NCBI RefSeq assembly: GCF_003287895.1
Contig: NZ_CP030280.1
Span: 2,672,501-2,736,500 of the forward strand
Direction: 5' to 3'
From: Blautia argi
Lineage (GTDB): Bacteria; Bacillota; Clostridia; Lachnospirales; Lachnospiraceae
DNA: 64,000 nucleotides
Part shown: piece by piece, positions 18,572 to 29,040 of the stretch
How the letters are laid out: each line of letters opens with the position of its first letter
Numbering within the stretch: position 1 is the stretch's first letter
Program-made: the position numbers and the translations under genes
Notes under the pieces: model-generated
Told to the model about the DNA's origin: nothing
The model's database searches: none
Seen by the model: only the letters and a program-made list of their open reading frames with translations

Positions 18572-21500
18572 TTAAATCTCGGCAATGTCAATGAGTTCCA
18601 GTTTCTCAATGTCTGTGTTTTCCAGACTGGTCACAAGAGCCTCTGCCGTATCCAGAGCTGTCAAAACGTTGACTCCCGTTTCAATGGCATTTCTGCGGAT
18701 AATAAAACCGTCCTTTGCCTTATCTACACCCTGGGACGGTGTGTCAATAACCAAATCAATCTTATGTCCCAGAATCAAATCCATAAGATTCGGGGACGGC
18801 TGCTCAATTTTGTTGGTTCGGATTGCCTTTACGCCATTGTCATTTAACACTCTTGCTGTGCTGCGTGTGGCATAGATTTTATAACCCAGAGCCTCAAAAC
18901 GTCTGGCAATAGGGATAATATCTCCCTTGTCCTCATCCCTTACTGTAATAATCATGTTTTTATGCTTTGGAAGGTGGATTCCCGCACCTAAGAAAGCCTT
19001 ATAAAGCGCTTCGTTAAAGCTTTCAGAAATACCCAGACATTCTCCTGTAGACTTCATTTCCGGTCCCAGGCTGATATCTGCGCCGCGGATTTTCTCAAAG
19101 GAGAATACCGGCATCTTCACAGCATAGTGCTTTGCCTCCGGCTGTAAGCCCGGTGTATAGCCCAAATCCTTCAGCTTATGTCCCAGAATTACCTGTGCTG
19201 CCAGCGGTACAATGGGAATTCCTGTTACCTTGCTGATATAAGGTACTGTACGGCTGGATCTTGGATTTACCTCAATGACATAAACCTCTTCCCCGCACAC
19301 AATGAACTGAATGTTAATCATACCCAACACATGGAGGGATTTTGCCAGTCTTCTTGTATATTCCTCAATGGTTCTTTTCGCTGTGTCGCTTATGGTGCGG
19401 GCAGGATATACGGAAATGCTGTCCCCGGAATGAATCCCTGCGCGCTCAATATGTTCCATAATACCAGGAATCAGAATATCTTCGCCATCGCACACTGCAT
19501 CAACCTCGATTTCTTTTCCCTGAAGGTATTTATCTACCAGAATCGGGTGTTCCTGTGCAATACGGTTGATAATGCCGATATACTCCTCCACGTCCTTGTC
19601 GTGAATGGCAATCTGCATACCCTGTCCGCCCAATACATAGGAAGGACGCACCAATACCGGATAGCCCAGCTCATTTGCGGCTTTTTTAGCTTCCTCGGCT
19701 GTATAGACGGTATGCCCCTTTGGTCTTGGAATCTGACACTCTTCCAGAATTGCGTCAAACAGTTCTCTATCCTCTGCCGCATCTACGTTTTCTGCAGAAG
19801 TTCCCAGAATCTTCACACCCATTTTAATCAGGGCTTCGGTAAGCTTAATGGCTGTCTGACCGCCAAACTGTACCACTGCGCCGTCCGGTTTTTCAATATT
19901 TACTACATTTTCTACATCTTCCGGTGTCAACGGTTCAAAATACAGCTTATCTGCAATATCAAAGTCTGTACTTACAGTTTCCGGATTATTGTTAATAATG
20001 ATGGTTTCATAGCCTTCCTTTGCAAAGGCCCAGGTGCAGTGTACAGAACAGAAGTCAAACTCAATACCCTGACCAATCCGAATCGGACCAGAACCCAGAA
20101 TCAGAACCTTTTTCTTGTCTGTCTTTCCGTCTGCCTCATTCTCACCGCCGTATACAGAATAATAATATGGCGTCACTGCCGCAAACTCGGCTGCACAGGT
20201 GTCTACCATTTTGTAAACAGCCGTAATGTTCCATTTTTTACGCAACTCCTTAATTTCTTCCTCTGTCTTTTGGGTAAGCTGGGCAATAACATTATCCGGG
20301 AATTCCATGCGTTTTGCTTCTCTTAACAAATCCTCACTTAATTCCTGTTTCTTTAATCCCTGTTCCATCTCCACCAAAATAGCAATCTTATCAATAAACC
20401 AAATATCAATTTTTGTTACTGCATGGATATCTTTATAGGAAATACCTCTGCGGATTGCCTCTGCAATTCTCCAGATACGCATATCATCTACAATATGAAG
20501 CTGTTCTCTTAATTCCTCTTCTGTAAGGTCTGTAAAATCATAGGACATCAGACTGTCCACATGCTGCTCCAAGGAGCGGATTGCCTTCATCAGGGCGCCT
20601 TCAAAGTTATTACAAATGCTCATAACTTCTCCGGTTGCCTTCATCTGAGTAGTCAGTGTCCTCTTTGCACTGATAAATTTATCAAAAGGCAGTCTTGGAA
20701 TTTTTACTACACAGTAGTCCAGCATGGGTTCAAAGCTGGCGTAAGTCTTGCCTGTCACTGCGTTCTTGATTTCGTCCAGCGTGTAGCCAAGGGCAATCTT
20801 TGCCGCAACCTTTGCAATGGGATATCCGGTTGCCTTAGACGCCAGGGCAGAAGAACGTGATACACGGGGATTTACTTCGATTACACAGTACTCAAAACTA
20901 TCCGGATTTAAAGCATACTGTACATTACAGCCTCCGGTAATGCCAAGCTCTGTAATAATATTCAGAGCAGAAGTTCTCAGCATCTGATATTCTTTATCTC
21001 CCAGGGTCTGAGAAGGCGCCACTACAATACTATCTCCTGTATGCACACCAACCGGATCCAGGTTTTCCATATTACATACGGTAATGCAGTTTCCTGCTCC
21101 GTCACGCATCACTTCATATTCAATTTCCTTCCAGCCTGCAATACAGCGCTCTACCAGAACTTCACCCACGCGGGAAAGTCTGAGTCCGTTTTCCAGGATT
21201 TCCACCAGTTCTTCCTCATTGTTGGCAATACCACCGCCGCTGCCACCAAGGGTATAGGCAGGACGCAGTACCACCGGATAACCGATTTTATTGCTGAAGG
21301 CAATACCGTCCTCTACATTTCTTACCACTAAGGAAGCAGCAATAGGCTCGCCGATTTTCTCCATGGTATCTTTAAATTCCTGACGGTCTTCTGCCTTTTT
21401 AATGGTTTCTGAGGTAGTTCCAATCAGGCGCACATTGTGTTCCTTTAAAAAGCCCCGCTCTTCCAGTTCCATAGCCAGATTCAGTCCGGCCTGACCGCCC

Positions 21501-21769
21501 AGAGTGGGCAGCACACTGTCTGGTTTTTCTTTTAAAATCAACTGTTCTACGACTTCCACTGTCAGAGGCTCAATATATACCTTATCCGCAATATCCTTGT
21601 CTGTCATAATAGTTGCCGGATTGGAGTTTAAGAGTACAACCTCAATGCCTTCCTCTTTCAGAGAACGGCAGGCCTGTGTTCCTGCATAGTCAAATTCTGC
21701 TGCCTGTCCAATAACAATAGGACCTGAACCTAACATCAATACTTTTTTGATTTCCGGGTTTCTTGGCAT
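18572..21769 (-). CDS. carB: Carbamoyl-phosphate synthase large subunit
   Basis: CarB uses ammonia from CarA, bicarbonate and two ATP to make carbamoyl phosphate for pyrimidine and arginine synthesis. At 1065 residues it contains both homologous synthetase halves, each opening with a nucleotide-binding motif ([19 protein letters not shown] and [19 protein letters not shown]), followed by a C-terminal MGS-like allosteric domain (from about residue 930, [18 protein letters not shown]). It shares one base with the carA stop, so the genes are coupled. No frame problem is present. Confidence 0.98.
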   Translation of the reverse strand: MPRNPEIKKVLMLGSGPIVIGQAAEFDYAGTQACRSLKEEGIEVVLLNSNPATIMTDKDIADKVYIEPLTVEVVEQLILKEKPDSVLPTLGGQAGLNLAMELEERGFLKEHNVRLIGTTSETIKKAEDRQEFKDTMEKIGEPIAASLVVRNVEDGIAFSNKIGYPVVLRPAYTLGGSGGGIANNEEELVEILENGLRLSRVGEVLVERCIAGWKEIEYEVMRDGAGNCITVCNMENLDPVGVHTGDSIVVAPSQTLGDKEYQMLRTSALNIITELGITGGCNVQYALNPDSFEYCVIEVNPRVSRSSALASKATGYPIAKVAAKIALGYTLDEIKNAVTGKTYASFEPMLDYCVVKIPRLPFDKFISAKRTLTTQMKATGEVMSICNNFEGALMKAIRSLEQHVDSLMSYDFTDLTEEELREQLHIVDDMRIWRIAEAIRRGISYKDIHAVTKIDIWFIDKIAILVEMEQGLKKQELSEDLLREAKRMEFPDNVIAQLTQKTEEEIKELRKKWNITAVYKMVDTCAAEFAAVTPYYYSVYGGENEADGKTDKKKVLILGSGPIRIGQGIEFDFCSVHCTWAFAKEGYETIIINNNPETVSTDFDIADKLYFEPLTPEDVENVVNIEKPDGAVVQFGGQTAIKLTEALIKMGVKILGTSAENVDAAEDRELFDAILEECQIPRPKGHTVYTAEEAKKAANELGYPVLVRPSYVLGGQGMQIAIHDKDVEEYIGIINRIAQEHPILVDKYLQGKEIEVDAVCDGEDILIPGIMEHIERAGIHSGDSISVYPARTISDTAKRTIEEYTRRLAKSLHVLGMINIQFIVCGEEVYVIEVNPRSSRTVPYISKVTGIPIVPLAAQVILGHKLKDLGYTPGLQPEAKHYAVKMPVFSFEKIRGADISLGPEMKSTGECLGISESFNEALYKAFLGAGIHLPKHKNMIITVRDEDKGDIIPIARRFEALGYKIYATRSTARVLNDNGVKAIRTNKIEQPSPNLMDLILGHKIDLVIDTPSQGVDKAKDGFIIRRNAIETGVNVLTALDTAEALVTSLENTDIEKLELIDIAEI

Positions 21770-22842
21770 TATTGATTCACCTCCATCATTTCTAAGAATC
21801 TGTCAAACAAATATCCGGAATCCTGGGGTCCCGGGCATGCTTCCGGGTGGAACTGCACCGTAAAGATATTCTTTCCTGTATATTTCAGTCCTTCGTTTGT
21901 CTTATCATTTACATTTTCAAAAGCCGGTACCGCAACTTCCGGATTTAAGGTTTCTGTATCTACCACATAGCCATGGTTCTGAGAGGAAATGTAAACTCTT
22001 CCGGTTTCCAGATCCTTTACCGGATGATTGCCGCCTCTGTGTCCGTATTTCATTTTCTTTGTATCTGCTCCGGTTGCCAGCGCCATAAGCTGATGTCCCA
22101 GACAGATTGCAAAAATCGGAATCTCTGATTCATACAGCTTTCTCACTTCTTTTATAATAGCAGTACATTCTTTGGGATCTCCGGGACCGTTGGACAACAT
22201 AATACCGTCCGGGTCAGACGCCAGAATGGTTTCTGCAGAAGTAGCTGCCGGATATACTGTCACCTCACAGCCTCTCCTGTTTAAGGACTGTGCAATATTG
22301 TCCTTTGCACCAAAGTCCAAAAGCGCTACCCTTTTTCCGTTTCCCTCTAATACATGTGTTTCTGTGCAGGTTACCTTTTCCACTACCTTTCCGGTTGTGT
22401 ATGCCTTCAGACGCGGAAGGATTTCTTCTAAATTATAGGCTGCATTTGTGGTAATCATACCATTCATGGTTCCCTTTTCTCTCAGGATCCGGGTAAGCGC
22501 TCTGGTATCCACGCCTGCGATTCCCGGTATATCATATTTTTTTAAGAAGTTCTGAATGGTATCTTCACTTCTGAAATTGCTTGGAATACGAGATAATTCC
22601 CTTACAATGTAGCCGTCCGGCCACGGTTTTAAAGACTCCTGGTCTTCATGGCAGATGCCATAATTTCCGATTAAAGGATAAGTCATGCAGACAGCCTGTC
22701 CGGCATAAGAAGGGTCTGTAAGTACCTCAAGGTATCCTGTCATAGAGGTATTAAAGACAATCTCACTAATGATTTCCTTTGTAGATCCAATGCTGGTTCC
22801 TTCAAAGACGGTACCGTCTTCCAGTATCAAAAATGCTTTCAT
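21769..22842 (-). CDS. carA: Carbamoyl-phosphate synthase small subunit
   Basis: CarA is the glutamine amidotransferase that delivers ammonia to CarB. The N-terminal domain opens with AFLILEDGTVFEGTSIG and has FNTSMTGYLEVLTDPSYAGQ. The class I amidotransferase domain has the nucleophile in FAICLGHQLMALA and the catalytic HPE in VQFHPEACPGP. I start at 22842 (MKAFLILEDG), preceded by AGGTG, rather than at the in-frame ATG at 22872. Length 357 residues. No other pyr gene and no obvious PyrR attenuator is present. Confidence 0.97.
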   Translation of the reverse strand: MKAFLILEDGTVFEGTSIGSTKEIISEIVFNTSMTGYLEVLTDPSYAGQAVCMTYPLIGNYGICHEDQESLKPWPDGYIVRELSRIPSNFRSEDTIQNFLKKYDIPGIAGVDTRALTRILREKGTMNGMITTNAAYNLEEILPRLKAYTTGKVVEKVTCTETHVLEGNGKRVALLDFGAKDNIAQSLNRRGCEVTVYPAATSAETILASDPDGIMLSNGPGDPKECTAIIKEVRKLYESEIPIFAICLGHQLMALATGADTKKMKYGHRGGNHPVKDLETGRVYISSQNHGYVVDTETLNPEVAVPAFENVNDKTNEGLKYTGKNIFTVQFHPEACPGPQDSGYLFDRFLEMMEVNQ

Positions 22843-22901
22843 TTTTTCACCTGTTTTCCTTTCTGATAGCATAAAGCCTTAAAATTCCCCAAATTGTAAA
22901 A

Positions 22902-22930
22902 AGTGTATCACAACACCTCATAATTTTCAA
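22902..22930 (-). promoter_or_regulatory. Probable carAB promoter
   Basis: On the minus strand TTGAAA (22925-22930) and TACACT (22902-22907) are separated by 17 bases, about 60 bases before the carA start. Confidence 0.55.
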
Positions 22931-22987
22931 CCTTTTCTTGTTTCAAAAGACCTTGAAAAATTTTTTTAATTTTTTTTAAATTTAGTG

Positions 22988-23016
22988 TTGACATTTCAAA
23001 ATTATTCGTGTATTAT
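22988..23016 (+). promoter_or_regulatory. Consensus promoter of tRNA-Leu
   Basis: A perfect TTGACA (22988-22993) and TATTAT (23011-23016) with a 17-base spacer lie 40 bases before the tRNA. This is one of the strongest promoters in the window. Confidence 0.85.
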
Positions 23017-23056
23017 ATGTCTTGTGCTTGAGAGAGCACAGAACAACATAAGGAAT

Positions 23057-23140
23057 GCAGGAGTGGCGGAATTGGCAGACGCGCAGGCTTCAGGTGCCTG
23101 TGGTAGCAATATCGTGTGGGTTCAAGTCCCATCTCCTGCA
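23057..23140 (+). tRNA. tRNA-Leu (anticodon CAG)
   Basis: The 84-base gene folds as a class II tRNA. The acceptor arms GCAGGAG and CTCCTGC pair, the D-arm region is GGCGGAATTGGCAGACGC, the anticodon stem CAGGC/GCCTG encloses TTCAGGT (anticodon CAG), and a long variable arm precedes the T-loop GGGTTCAAGTCCC. The discriminator base is A, and no CCA end is encoded. It reads CUG codons. Confidence 0.95.
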
Positions 23141-23165
23141 TCTTTTGCATCTTTTTCATTTTTAA

Positions 23166-23193
23166 CAGTAGGATATGTCCTGCTGCTTTTTTT
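23166..23193 (+). terminator. Terminator of the tRNA-Leu gene
   Basis: CAGTAGGA (23166-23173) pairs with TCCTGCTG (23178-23185) around a TATG loop, followed by seven T at 23187-23193. Confidence 0.8.
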
Positions 23194-23242
23194 GTTTTTC
23201 ATACAGTTTTTCTTTTGCTGCGCTTACTCACAAAATATATAT

Positions 23243-23301
23243 TTTTAAAAAGGGATTGTTTCATGAAGTACCTTTTTCTTTTCACTTCATAGAACAATCC
23301 C
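23243..23301 (-). terminator. Terminator of clpX with an unusually long stem
   Basis: GGGATTGTTTCATGAAGT (23252-23269) pairs almost completely with ACTTCATAGAACAATCCC (23284-23301), with one mismatched pair in 18. On the minus strand it follows clpX and is followed by TTTTTAAAAA. Confidence 0.75.
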
Positions 23302-23318
23302 CCGTCTGTTCAGTTTCT

Positions 23319-24746
23319 TTATTTCATTTCTATCTGCGCTGGTTCCTGCCCTCTCAATAAGATTCTTGGACCGCCTGTATGGGTAATGTAATCCTTTGTA
23401 ATGATTACTTCCCCAATATTATCATCTTTTGGAATCTCGTACATAATATCCAGCATATATTCTTCCAGAATTGCCCGCAACGCTCTGGCTCCTGTATGCT
23501 TTTCCATAGCCATATCTGCAATCGCCTCTAAAGCTCCGTCTTCAAACTCCAATTTGACCTCGTCAAGAGCCAAAAGTTTCTGATACTGCTTAAGAATCGC
23601 ATTCTTTGGCTCTTTCAGAATCTCTACCAGCATATCTCTGTCCAGTCCGCTTAAGGTAAAGATAATGGGCATACGGCCTAAAAACTCCGGTATCATACCG
23701 AATTTTTTCAAATCATCTACTGTTACCTTTTCTAAAAGCTTATTGTCATGGTCATACTTATCCTTTAAGTCTGCCTGGAAACCAATGGAAGCTGTCTTAT
23801 TCAGACGTTCCTTGATAATTTCCTCCAAATCCGGAAATGCACCGCCACAGATAAACAGGATATTTTTTGTATTTACAGTTGCCAGCGGCACCATGGCATT
23901 TTTACTGTTGGCTCCTACCGGAACCTCTACCTCACTGCCTTCCAAAAGCTTCAGCATACCCTGCTGTACAGCTTCTCCGCTGACATCTCTCTGGTTGGTA
24001 TTTTTCTTTTTGGCAATCTTGTCAATCTCATCAATAAAAATGATACCGTGCTCTGCTCTCTCTACATCATTATCTGCTGCTGCCAGAAGCTTGCTGACTA
24101 CGCTCTCAATATCGTCGCCAATATAGCCTGCTTCTGTAAGAGAAGTGGCGTCTGTAATAGCAAGAGGAACGTCCAGAAGTCTTGCCAGCGTCTTTACCAT
24201 ATAGGTTTTGCCGCTTCCGGTAGGTCCAATCATCAGCATATTGGATTTTTCAATTTCTACCTCATCTGAAATGTCTGCAAATATACGCTTATAGTGATTA
24301 TAAACACCTACAGACATCACTTTTTTTGCATACTCCTGTCCGATAACATACTCATCAAGGCTTGCCTTAATCTTATGGGGGGCAGGAATACTTTTAATAT
24401 CAAATACCTTAGGAGCGGTCTTTGCCTTTGGCTGCTCCTGTTTTTTCTTTACCTTCTGTCTTTGAGGAATCTGATTCTGCAGAGAGCTTAAATCAATCAT
24501 GCTGATATTTGGCATATTCTTCATCAGTTCATCATAATTGATATTCGTATTGTTCATGGTATCAAAGCTTCTTTGCATACAATCTGTACAGATATGGATA
24601 TCATTTGGCAGGTCAATCATTTTCCCTGCTTTGCTCTCCGGTCTTCTGCACATAAAACATATTTTTTCGTATTCATCTTTATGCTCCTTTTCACCGGGAG
24701 TATCAGACGTATTGGTTGTATCTAAAAATTCTTTATCATCCGACAT
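23319..24746 (-). CDS. clpX: ATP-dependent Clp protease ATP-binding subunit ClpX
   Basis: ClpX unfolds proteins and feeds them to ClpP. The N-terminal zinc-binding domain has CFMC and CTDC pairs (about residues 28-60), followed by a Lys/Gln/Pro-rich linker. The AAA+ core contains Walker A GPTGSGKT, Walker B IIFIDEIDKIA, the IGF loop (ASIGFQADL) that docks on ClpP, and a GRMPI sensor region. I start at 24746 (MSDDKEF), with AAGGCGG upstream. At 475 residues it is longer than the usual 410-430, the extra length lying at the N-terminus and in the linker. No clpP gene is adjacent. Confidence 0.93.
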   Translation of the reverse strand: MSDDKEFLDTTNTSDTPGEKEHKDEYEKICFMCRRPESKAGKMIDLPNDIHICTDCMQRSFDTMNNTNINYDELMKNMPNISMIDLSSLQNQIPQRQKVKKKQEQPKAKTAPKVFDIKSIPAPHKIKASLDEYVIGQEYAKKVMSVGVYNHYKRIFADISDEVEIEKSNMLMIGPTGSGKTYMVKTLARLLDVPLAITDATSLTEAGYIGDDIESVVSKLLAAADNDVERAEHGIIFIDEIDKIAKKKNTNQRDVSGEAVQQGMLKLLEGSEVEVPVGANSKNAMVPLATVNTKNILFICGGAFPDLEEIIKERLNKTASIGFQADLKDKYDHDNKLLEKVTVDDLKKFGMIPEFLGRMPIIFTLSGLDRDMLVEILKEPKNAILKQYQKLLALDEVKLEFEDGALEAIADMAMEKHTGARALRAILEEYMLDIMYEIPKDDNIGEVIITKDYITHTGGPRILLRGQEPAQIEMK

Positions 24747-24909
24747 ATGAGTTACCGCCTTTTCCGTGTTTCCACTATAATAACATTTACTTGTGGGTAT
24801 CTTATCACAAATCAAGAGCAGTCACAAGTAAACTTTTTATAAACGGTTGTTCAGATTTTCTCGCAAACGATTCACCAGTTTCTTTTACCCGCTTATACTG
24901 TCTGAACTT

Positions 24910-24947
24910 GACAAAATCGGGGCTGCCTCATGGGGGCTGCCCCGATT
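24910..24947 (-). terminator. Terminator of the HtrA-like protease gene
   Basis: AATCGGGGC (24915-24923) pairs with GCCCCGATT (24939-24947), with inner GGCTGCC-like repeats in the loop. On the minus strand it follows the htrA-like gene and is followed by TTTTG. Confidence 0.8.
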
Positions 24948-24963
24948 CATTCCTTATATCTTT

Positions 24964-26616
24964 TTAACGGTTGCCTGTCCGTCTGTTGTTTTCATTCATC
25001 TGAGCGTCTTTTTTGGCTCCCAGCTTTACTGTAATAGTCTTTTCTTTGTATTCTCCACCGTCTGCTCTTGAAATTTCAAATTCAATTTCTTCTCCGGCTT
25101 CATAATATTCCAACTGTCCTGTCAGGTTGTCATAGGTTTCCACTGCTGTTCCGTCAATCTTGCAGATAATATCCCCTGGCTTTAAGCCTGCTTCTGCTGC
25201 CGGGCCGTCCTCTACAAGGCTGTCAACAAAGACACCCACTGGCATATTATACATTTCAGATGCTTCTGCTGTTACATTTTTACAGGTAATTCCAAGATAA
25301 GCTGCTTTGTTCTCATCTTCCACCTTTTCTCTTGTCTTTCTGCTCATCAGATTATCCAGAATCGGCTCTGCCTTTGAAATCGGAATGGCAAATCCCATAC
25401 CTTCTACCTCATCAGAAGCAATTTTCGCTGAATTGATACCAATAAGCTCTCCTTTCATATTTAAAAGAGCTCCGCCGCTGTTACCCGGATTAATGGCTGC
25501 ATCTGTCTGAATAAAAGTGCTGTCTACACTTTCAGAGCTTACTTTTTTGTTTAATGCGCTGACATAACCGCTTGTCACAGACTGTCCATATCCCAGGGCA
25601 TTTCCGATGGCTACTACCTGCTCGCCTATGGTCAGCGAATCCGAATCTCCAAGCGTTGCCACCTTAATCTGGCTCAATACATCTTCCGGAATATCGGAAA
25701 TCTTTACTGCAATAACAGCAAGGTCATTATCAGAATCTGTGCCTTTAATCTGTGCCGGAACTGCAGTACCTTCGCCCAAGTCTGTGCTGTTTCCGCTGTC
25801 TTCTGTTTCTTTCTCTGCACTGGTTTTCTCTAAATCCTGAGCAGTCACTGCATTTCCCGTCTGGTCTGTAAAACATACCGTCAGACTGTTGGCTTCCTGT
25901 ACTACATGGTTATTTGTTGCGATCAAAAGCTCGGCATCATTCTGTCCTACAATAATACCGGAACCGCTGTTCTGACCTTCGTACTGCTGTGTACCGAATC
26001 CAAAGTAGTTTGGAATTTCCTGTATACTGATATTTGTAATGGAAACAATGGAAGGCATTACGTTTTTTGCTACTTCTGCTACACTTGTTCCGCTCTCTGA
26101 GGTGCTGATGTTCTGTGTTGCTCCTTCGCTTCCCTGTGTGGTCCGAGTATTTTCAATTTTTGTATTCTCCTGTGGAAACATCTGATTTCCCACATAATTC
26201 ACAGCCTGAAAAGCTGCTCCTGCCACAATGCCGAATACCGCTGCCGCTGCCACAACAAAACCGAATTTCTTCGCTGTTCCCATTGACTTTTTCTGTTTTG
26301 GCTTTTCCGGCTTTGGAGGAACCGGAGTAAACTGATAAGAACTGTATGCCCCCCGGTTATTCTGCTCTTCTGTATTCCGACTTTGACTCTCTTTTCCGCT
26401 CTCAGCTTCTCTTTTATAAGAGTACGCATAATAAGGATTTTCTGCAGTCGGCGCTTTTCCCGGCTCTGCAGAAAACTTTTCTGTATTGACTGTACCTTCT
26501 GTGTTAGATACTTCTCCTGCTGCTCCTTGGGCTTCTGTCTTCTCAACGCCTGTTTCTCTATTTTTTTCCGAGTCATTTCCCAATGTATTTATATCATTTC
26601 TGTATTCTTCACTCAT
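24964..26616 (-). CDS. HtrA/DegP-like membrane-anchored serine protease with PDZ domain
   Basis: This is an envelope quality-control protease. The first 115 residues are disordered and rich in Glu, Thr, Asn and Gln. One membrane helix follows (KKFGFVVAAAAVFGIVAG), placing the protease outside the cell. The catalytic triad is in TNNHVVQ, DNDLAVI and GNSGGALL, and a C-terminal PDZ domain starts near residue 440 (AYLGITCKNVTAEASEM). Between the first two triad motifs lies an insertion of about 25 charged residues (SAEKETEDSGNSTDLGEG) not usual in HtrA. Length 550 residues. AAGGGAG precedes the ATG. It is followed by clpX, but with its own terminator. Confidence 0.94.
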   Translation of the reverse strand: MSEEYRNDINTLGNDSEKNRETGVEKTEAQGAAGEVSNTEGTVNTEKFSAEPGKAPTAENPYYAYSYKREAESGKESQSRNTEEQNNRGAYSSYQFTPVPPKPEKPKQKKSMGTAKKFGFVVAAAAVFGIVAGAAFQAVNYVGNQMFPQENTKIENTRTTQGSEGATQNISTSESGTSVAEVAKNVMPSIVSITNISIQEIPNYFGFGTQQYEGQNSGSGIIVGQNDAELLIATNNHVVQEANSLTVCFTDQTGNAVTAQDLEKTSAEKETEDSGNSTDLGEGTAVPAQIKGTDSDNDLAVIAVKISDIPEDVLSQIKVATLGDSDSLTIGEQVVAIGNALGYGQSVTSGYVSALNKKVSSESVDSTFIQTDAAINPGNSGGALLNMKGELIGINSAKIASDEVEGMGFAIPISKAEPILDNLMSRKTREKVEDENKAAYLGITCKNVTAEASEMYNMPVGVFVDSLVEDGPAAEAGLKPGDIICKIDGTAVETYDNLTGQLEYYEAGEEIEFEISRADGGEYKEKTITVKLGAKKDAQMNENNRRTGNR

Positions 26617-26727
26617 AACGCTAACTCCCTTTCGTATCTTTCTTTTCCTTTTACGAAATTTAGTTTATCAATGAATTGTGTTCAAATTGTGATAAAAAAG
26701 AAAAGAAAACGTGAAAATCTGTAGATT

Positions 26728-27642
26728 TTATTCTTTTTCCCAATAAGCCTGATTCATCGTCAGATGCCTGATCCAGGAATGGGGCAAACGCTTATATTTT
26801 CTCCCCATTTTGTAACCCAGATACTTAAATCCACTGCTTATAATCAAATCCGGTATCAGCCAGGGCTTCCCCTGTTTCATCAAAAAGGCTGCCGTGCTCT
26901 TCACCAGACGAATACCTTCGCTTTCTGAAGAAACGGCTGCAAAAATCTCCGGGTGTTCTGCCTGAGAAACTGCCAGGTCAAAATTTCTGCGAAACTGCTG
27001 CACATACCCGTAATTATGAGAATGTACCACCTTCGCCTCCGCTGCATAAACCACTGCATATCCTGCCTGCATCATCTTAGCTGCCATAATCATATCTTCA
27101 TTAAAAATGGTTCTGGAAATGAAGCCTCCCATTTCCTCATAAATGCTTCTTCGGTAAGCTGCACACACATTGGAGCAGAAATACGCCTTAATCCCCAGAA
27201 CAGGAATATCTTCTTTTGTTTTTATTCTGCTTTTATCCGGGTAATTAAAGCTTCTGGTATACTGTTCTGCAAGTCTGCAGTCCTCTGCCGGAAGCTGTCT
27301 TGCATAAGCTGCTCCTACTTTGGAATTTTCAAATGGCCTTAAAAGATTTTCCAGTACCTTTTCGTCTGCCGGTACTGCGTCCTGGGTAAAATACAGCAAA
27401 ATATCACTGTCTGTCTTTTTTGCACCCTCCCCCCTTGTTTTTCCATGGTCAAATTCTGCACAGGAAAGATGATGCACCTCCCAGTTTTCCAATCCATCCA
27501 TGAAACTGTCTTTCCAAAACCGCTCTTCTGTATTCATAATCACAACCCGATCCGCTTTGCGCGTCTGACTTGTCAGCATTTCTATTAAGCTTCGGAATTT
27601 TTTATCCGGCTTATAGGTTGGAATAATTACGGTTACTGTCAT
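26728..27642 (-). CDS. Family 2 glycosyltransferase, rhamnosyltransferase-like
   Basis: This transferase has a single GT-A domain. It opens with VTVIIPTYKPDKKFRSLIEML, has DHGKTRGEGAKKTDSDILLY, and the metal-binding acid in FTQDAVPADE. It would add one sugar from a nucleotide donor to a lipid-linked glycan. I start at 27642 because GGGAG lies upstream and an in-frame ATG at 27741 would add an unrelated hydrophobic leader. Length 304 residues. Among known types it most resembles bacterial rhamnosyltransferases; the donor cannot be read from the sequence. It ends the polysaccharide locus on its left side. Confidence 0.88.
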   Translation of the reverse strand: MTVTVIIPTYKPDKKFRSLIEMLTSQTRKADRVVIMNTEERFWKDSFMDGLENWEVHHLSCAEFDHGKTRGEGAKKTDSDILLYFTQDAVPADEKVLENLLRPFENSKVGAAYARQLPAEDCRLAEQYTRSFNYPDKSRIKTKEDIPVLGIKAYFCSNVCAAYRRSIYEEMGGFISRTIFNEDMIMAAKMMQAGYAVVYAAEAKVVHSHNYGYVQQFRRNFDLAVSQAEHPEIFAAVSSESEGIRLVKSTAAFLMKQGKPWLIPDLIISSGFKYLGYKMGRKYKRLPHSWIRHLTMNQAYWEKE

Positions 27643-27756
27643 TTCTAAATCTCCCTTCCACAGACAAGTTATCAAAAAACAAAAAACTGCCGGAATTGCT
27701 GTACGAAGCCGCATTTTCTGCCCTTCGTACAGCAGCCCCAACAGCCCTGCTTTTTA

Positions 27757-29019
27757 CTACTCTCCGTCTACCTCATAACTGCCGTCATCACTGTATCCAT
27801 CATAATCTTCTTCTGTATAGATATCAGACTCCTCACCTGAGGTATCATCGGAAACCTCTTCGGTTCGCTCTTTTACAAATCGCTGCCATTCTTCCTTCAC
27901 CGAAGTATTTCCAAATCCTGTTTTATCTGCTACAAAGTCACTTCTGATTTTCACTGTGTCAGAAGGTTCATAAGCTTCTGACGCAAACAGGAACTCGTGC
28001 AAATACCGCACATTCACTTCCAGGGTTGTAGGAATCAGACAATCTAACCCTGTTACCGGCTTTGTCACCTCAGGTCCCATCACATAGCTTGCCGGAAAAC
28101 CTATGGTTTCTCCAAATTTATAGGATAAAATACTGCTTCCCAATTTTATCAGCTCAGATTTTGAGAAGCTGGTCTGAACCATGGGGAACACTTCGTCTAG
28201 AACATTCAGCAATGTGGTTAAACTGGATTTTTTTGCTTTTTCTGCCAAAAGTCCCAGTACCCGGCGCTGTCTTTCTGTACGTCCCATATCCATAGAAGCA
28301 GTCTGTCTGATACGGCAATAAGAAGTCACCTGTACACCGTTTAAATGGTAAGTTCCATATATTTCCGCTTCATTTTCCGGTTTTGGATCCGGTATAGGAA
28401 TGGGATCATAACTCGTTCCTGTTTCCTCTGAAGTGCCTTTACAATAATTATTTGTATGAATAATTTCCTGATAAGTAAGAGGAATATCCAGTCCTCCCAG
28501 ACAATCTACGATTTTTGACATCGCGCTGAAATCTACGGCTACATAATCCTGAATATCCAGGTCAAGGTTGGTATTCATCATGGAAATAGCCTTTTCCGGT
28601 CCGCCGATATTAAAAGCTGCATTACACTTTTTATAAATACCATTTCCCTCAGAATCCTCATCAACTCTCATATAAGTATCTCTGTATAAGGAAACAATGC
28701 GAACTTCCTTGGTATCATTGTTAATACTGGCAATCATTTCCGTATCGCTGTTTCCATATCCACCATCGGTTGCTCTCTTATCAATGCCAAACAGGGCAAT
28801 ATTGGTGTATCCACTCAACACTTCATTCCCGGATATATTTTCATTCATCTGTACCTGAAGCTCCTGCTTTTCATCGTCCTTCATATCCAGTTTGTCCATC
28901 TTTTTATTAATCTGTGCATAGACGAACAAAGCGCCAACCAAAAGCAGCAGTACAACGATTTCCACGCCAAACAGAATCTTGCGTCCTATGTGTCTTTTCT
29001 TTTTCTTCATCTTAGACAT
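27757..29019 (-). CDS. LytR-CpsA-Psr (LCP) family cell wall polymer ligase
   Basis: LCP proteins attach teichoic acids or capsule from undecaprenyl pyrophosphate to peptidoglycan. A basic N-terminus and one transmembrane helix (ILFGVEIVVLLLLVGALFV) place the domain outside. The catalytic core has NIALFGIDKR, SDTEMIAS, RIVSLYRDTYM and CRIRQTASMDMGRTERQRR, with the expected Asp and Arg residues. The C-terminus ends in an acidic tail rich in Asp, Glu, Ser and Tyr. Length 420 residues. Position between the locus's initiating transferase and its last GT suggests it attaches this locus's product. Confidence 0.94.
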   Translation of the reverse strand: MSKMKKKKRHIGRKILFGVEIVVLLLLVGALFVYAQINKKMDKLDMKDDEKQELQVQMNENISGNEVLSGYTNIALFGIDKRATDGGYGNSDTEMIASINNDTKEVRIVSLYRDTYMRVDEDSEGNGIYKKCNAAFNIGGPEKAISMMNTNLDLDIQDYVAVDFSAMSKIVDCLGGLDIPLTYQEIIHTNNYCKGTSEETGTSYDPIPIPDPKPENEAEIYGTYHLNGVQVTSYCRIRQTASMDMGRTERQRRVLGLLAEKAKKSSLTTLLNVLDEVFPMVQTSFSKSELIKLGSSILSYKFGETIGFPASYVMGPEVTKPVTGLDCLIPTTLEVNVRYLHEFLFASEAYEPSDTVKIRSDFVADKTGFGNTSVKEEWQRFVKERTEEVSDDTSGEESDIYTEEDYDGYSDDGSYEVDGE

Positions 29020-29040
29020 TTTTGTTCCCCTTTATCCTTA

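Noticed and set aside
19178..20326. A 382-codon plus-strand open frame
   Set aside because: It lies wholly antisense to carB, its product is rich in Cys, His and Asn without domain pattern, and it has no ribosome binding site. It is a shadow frame.
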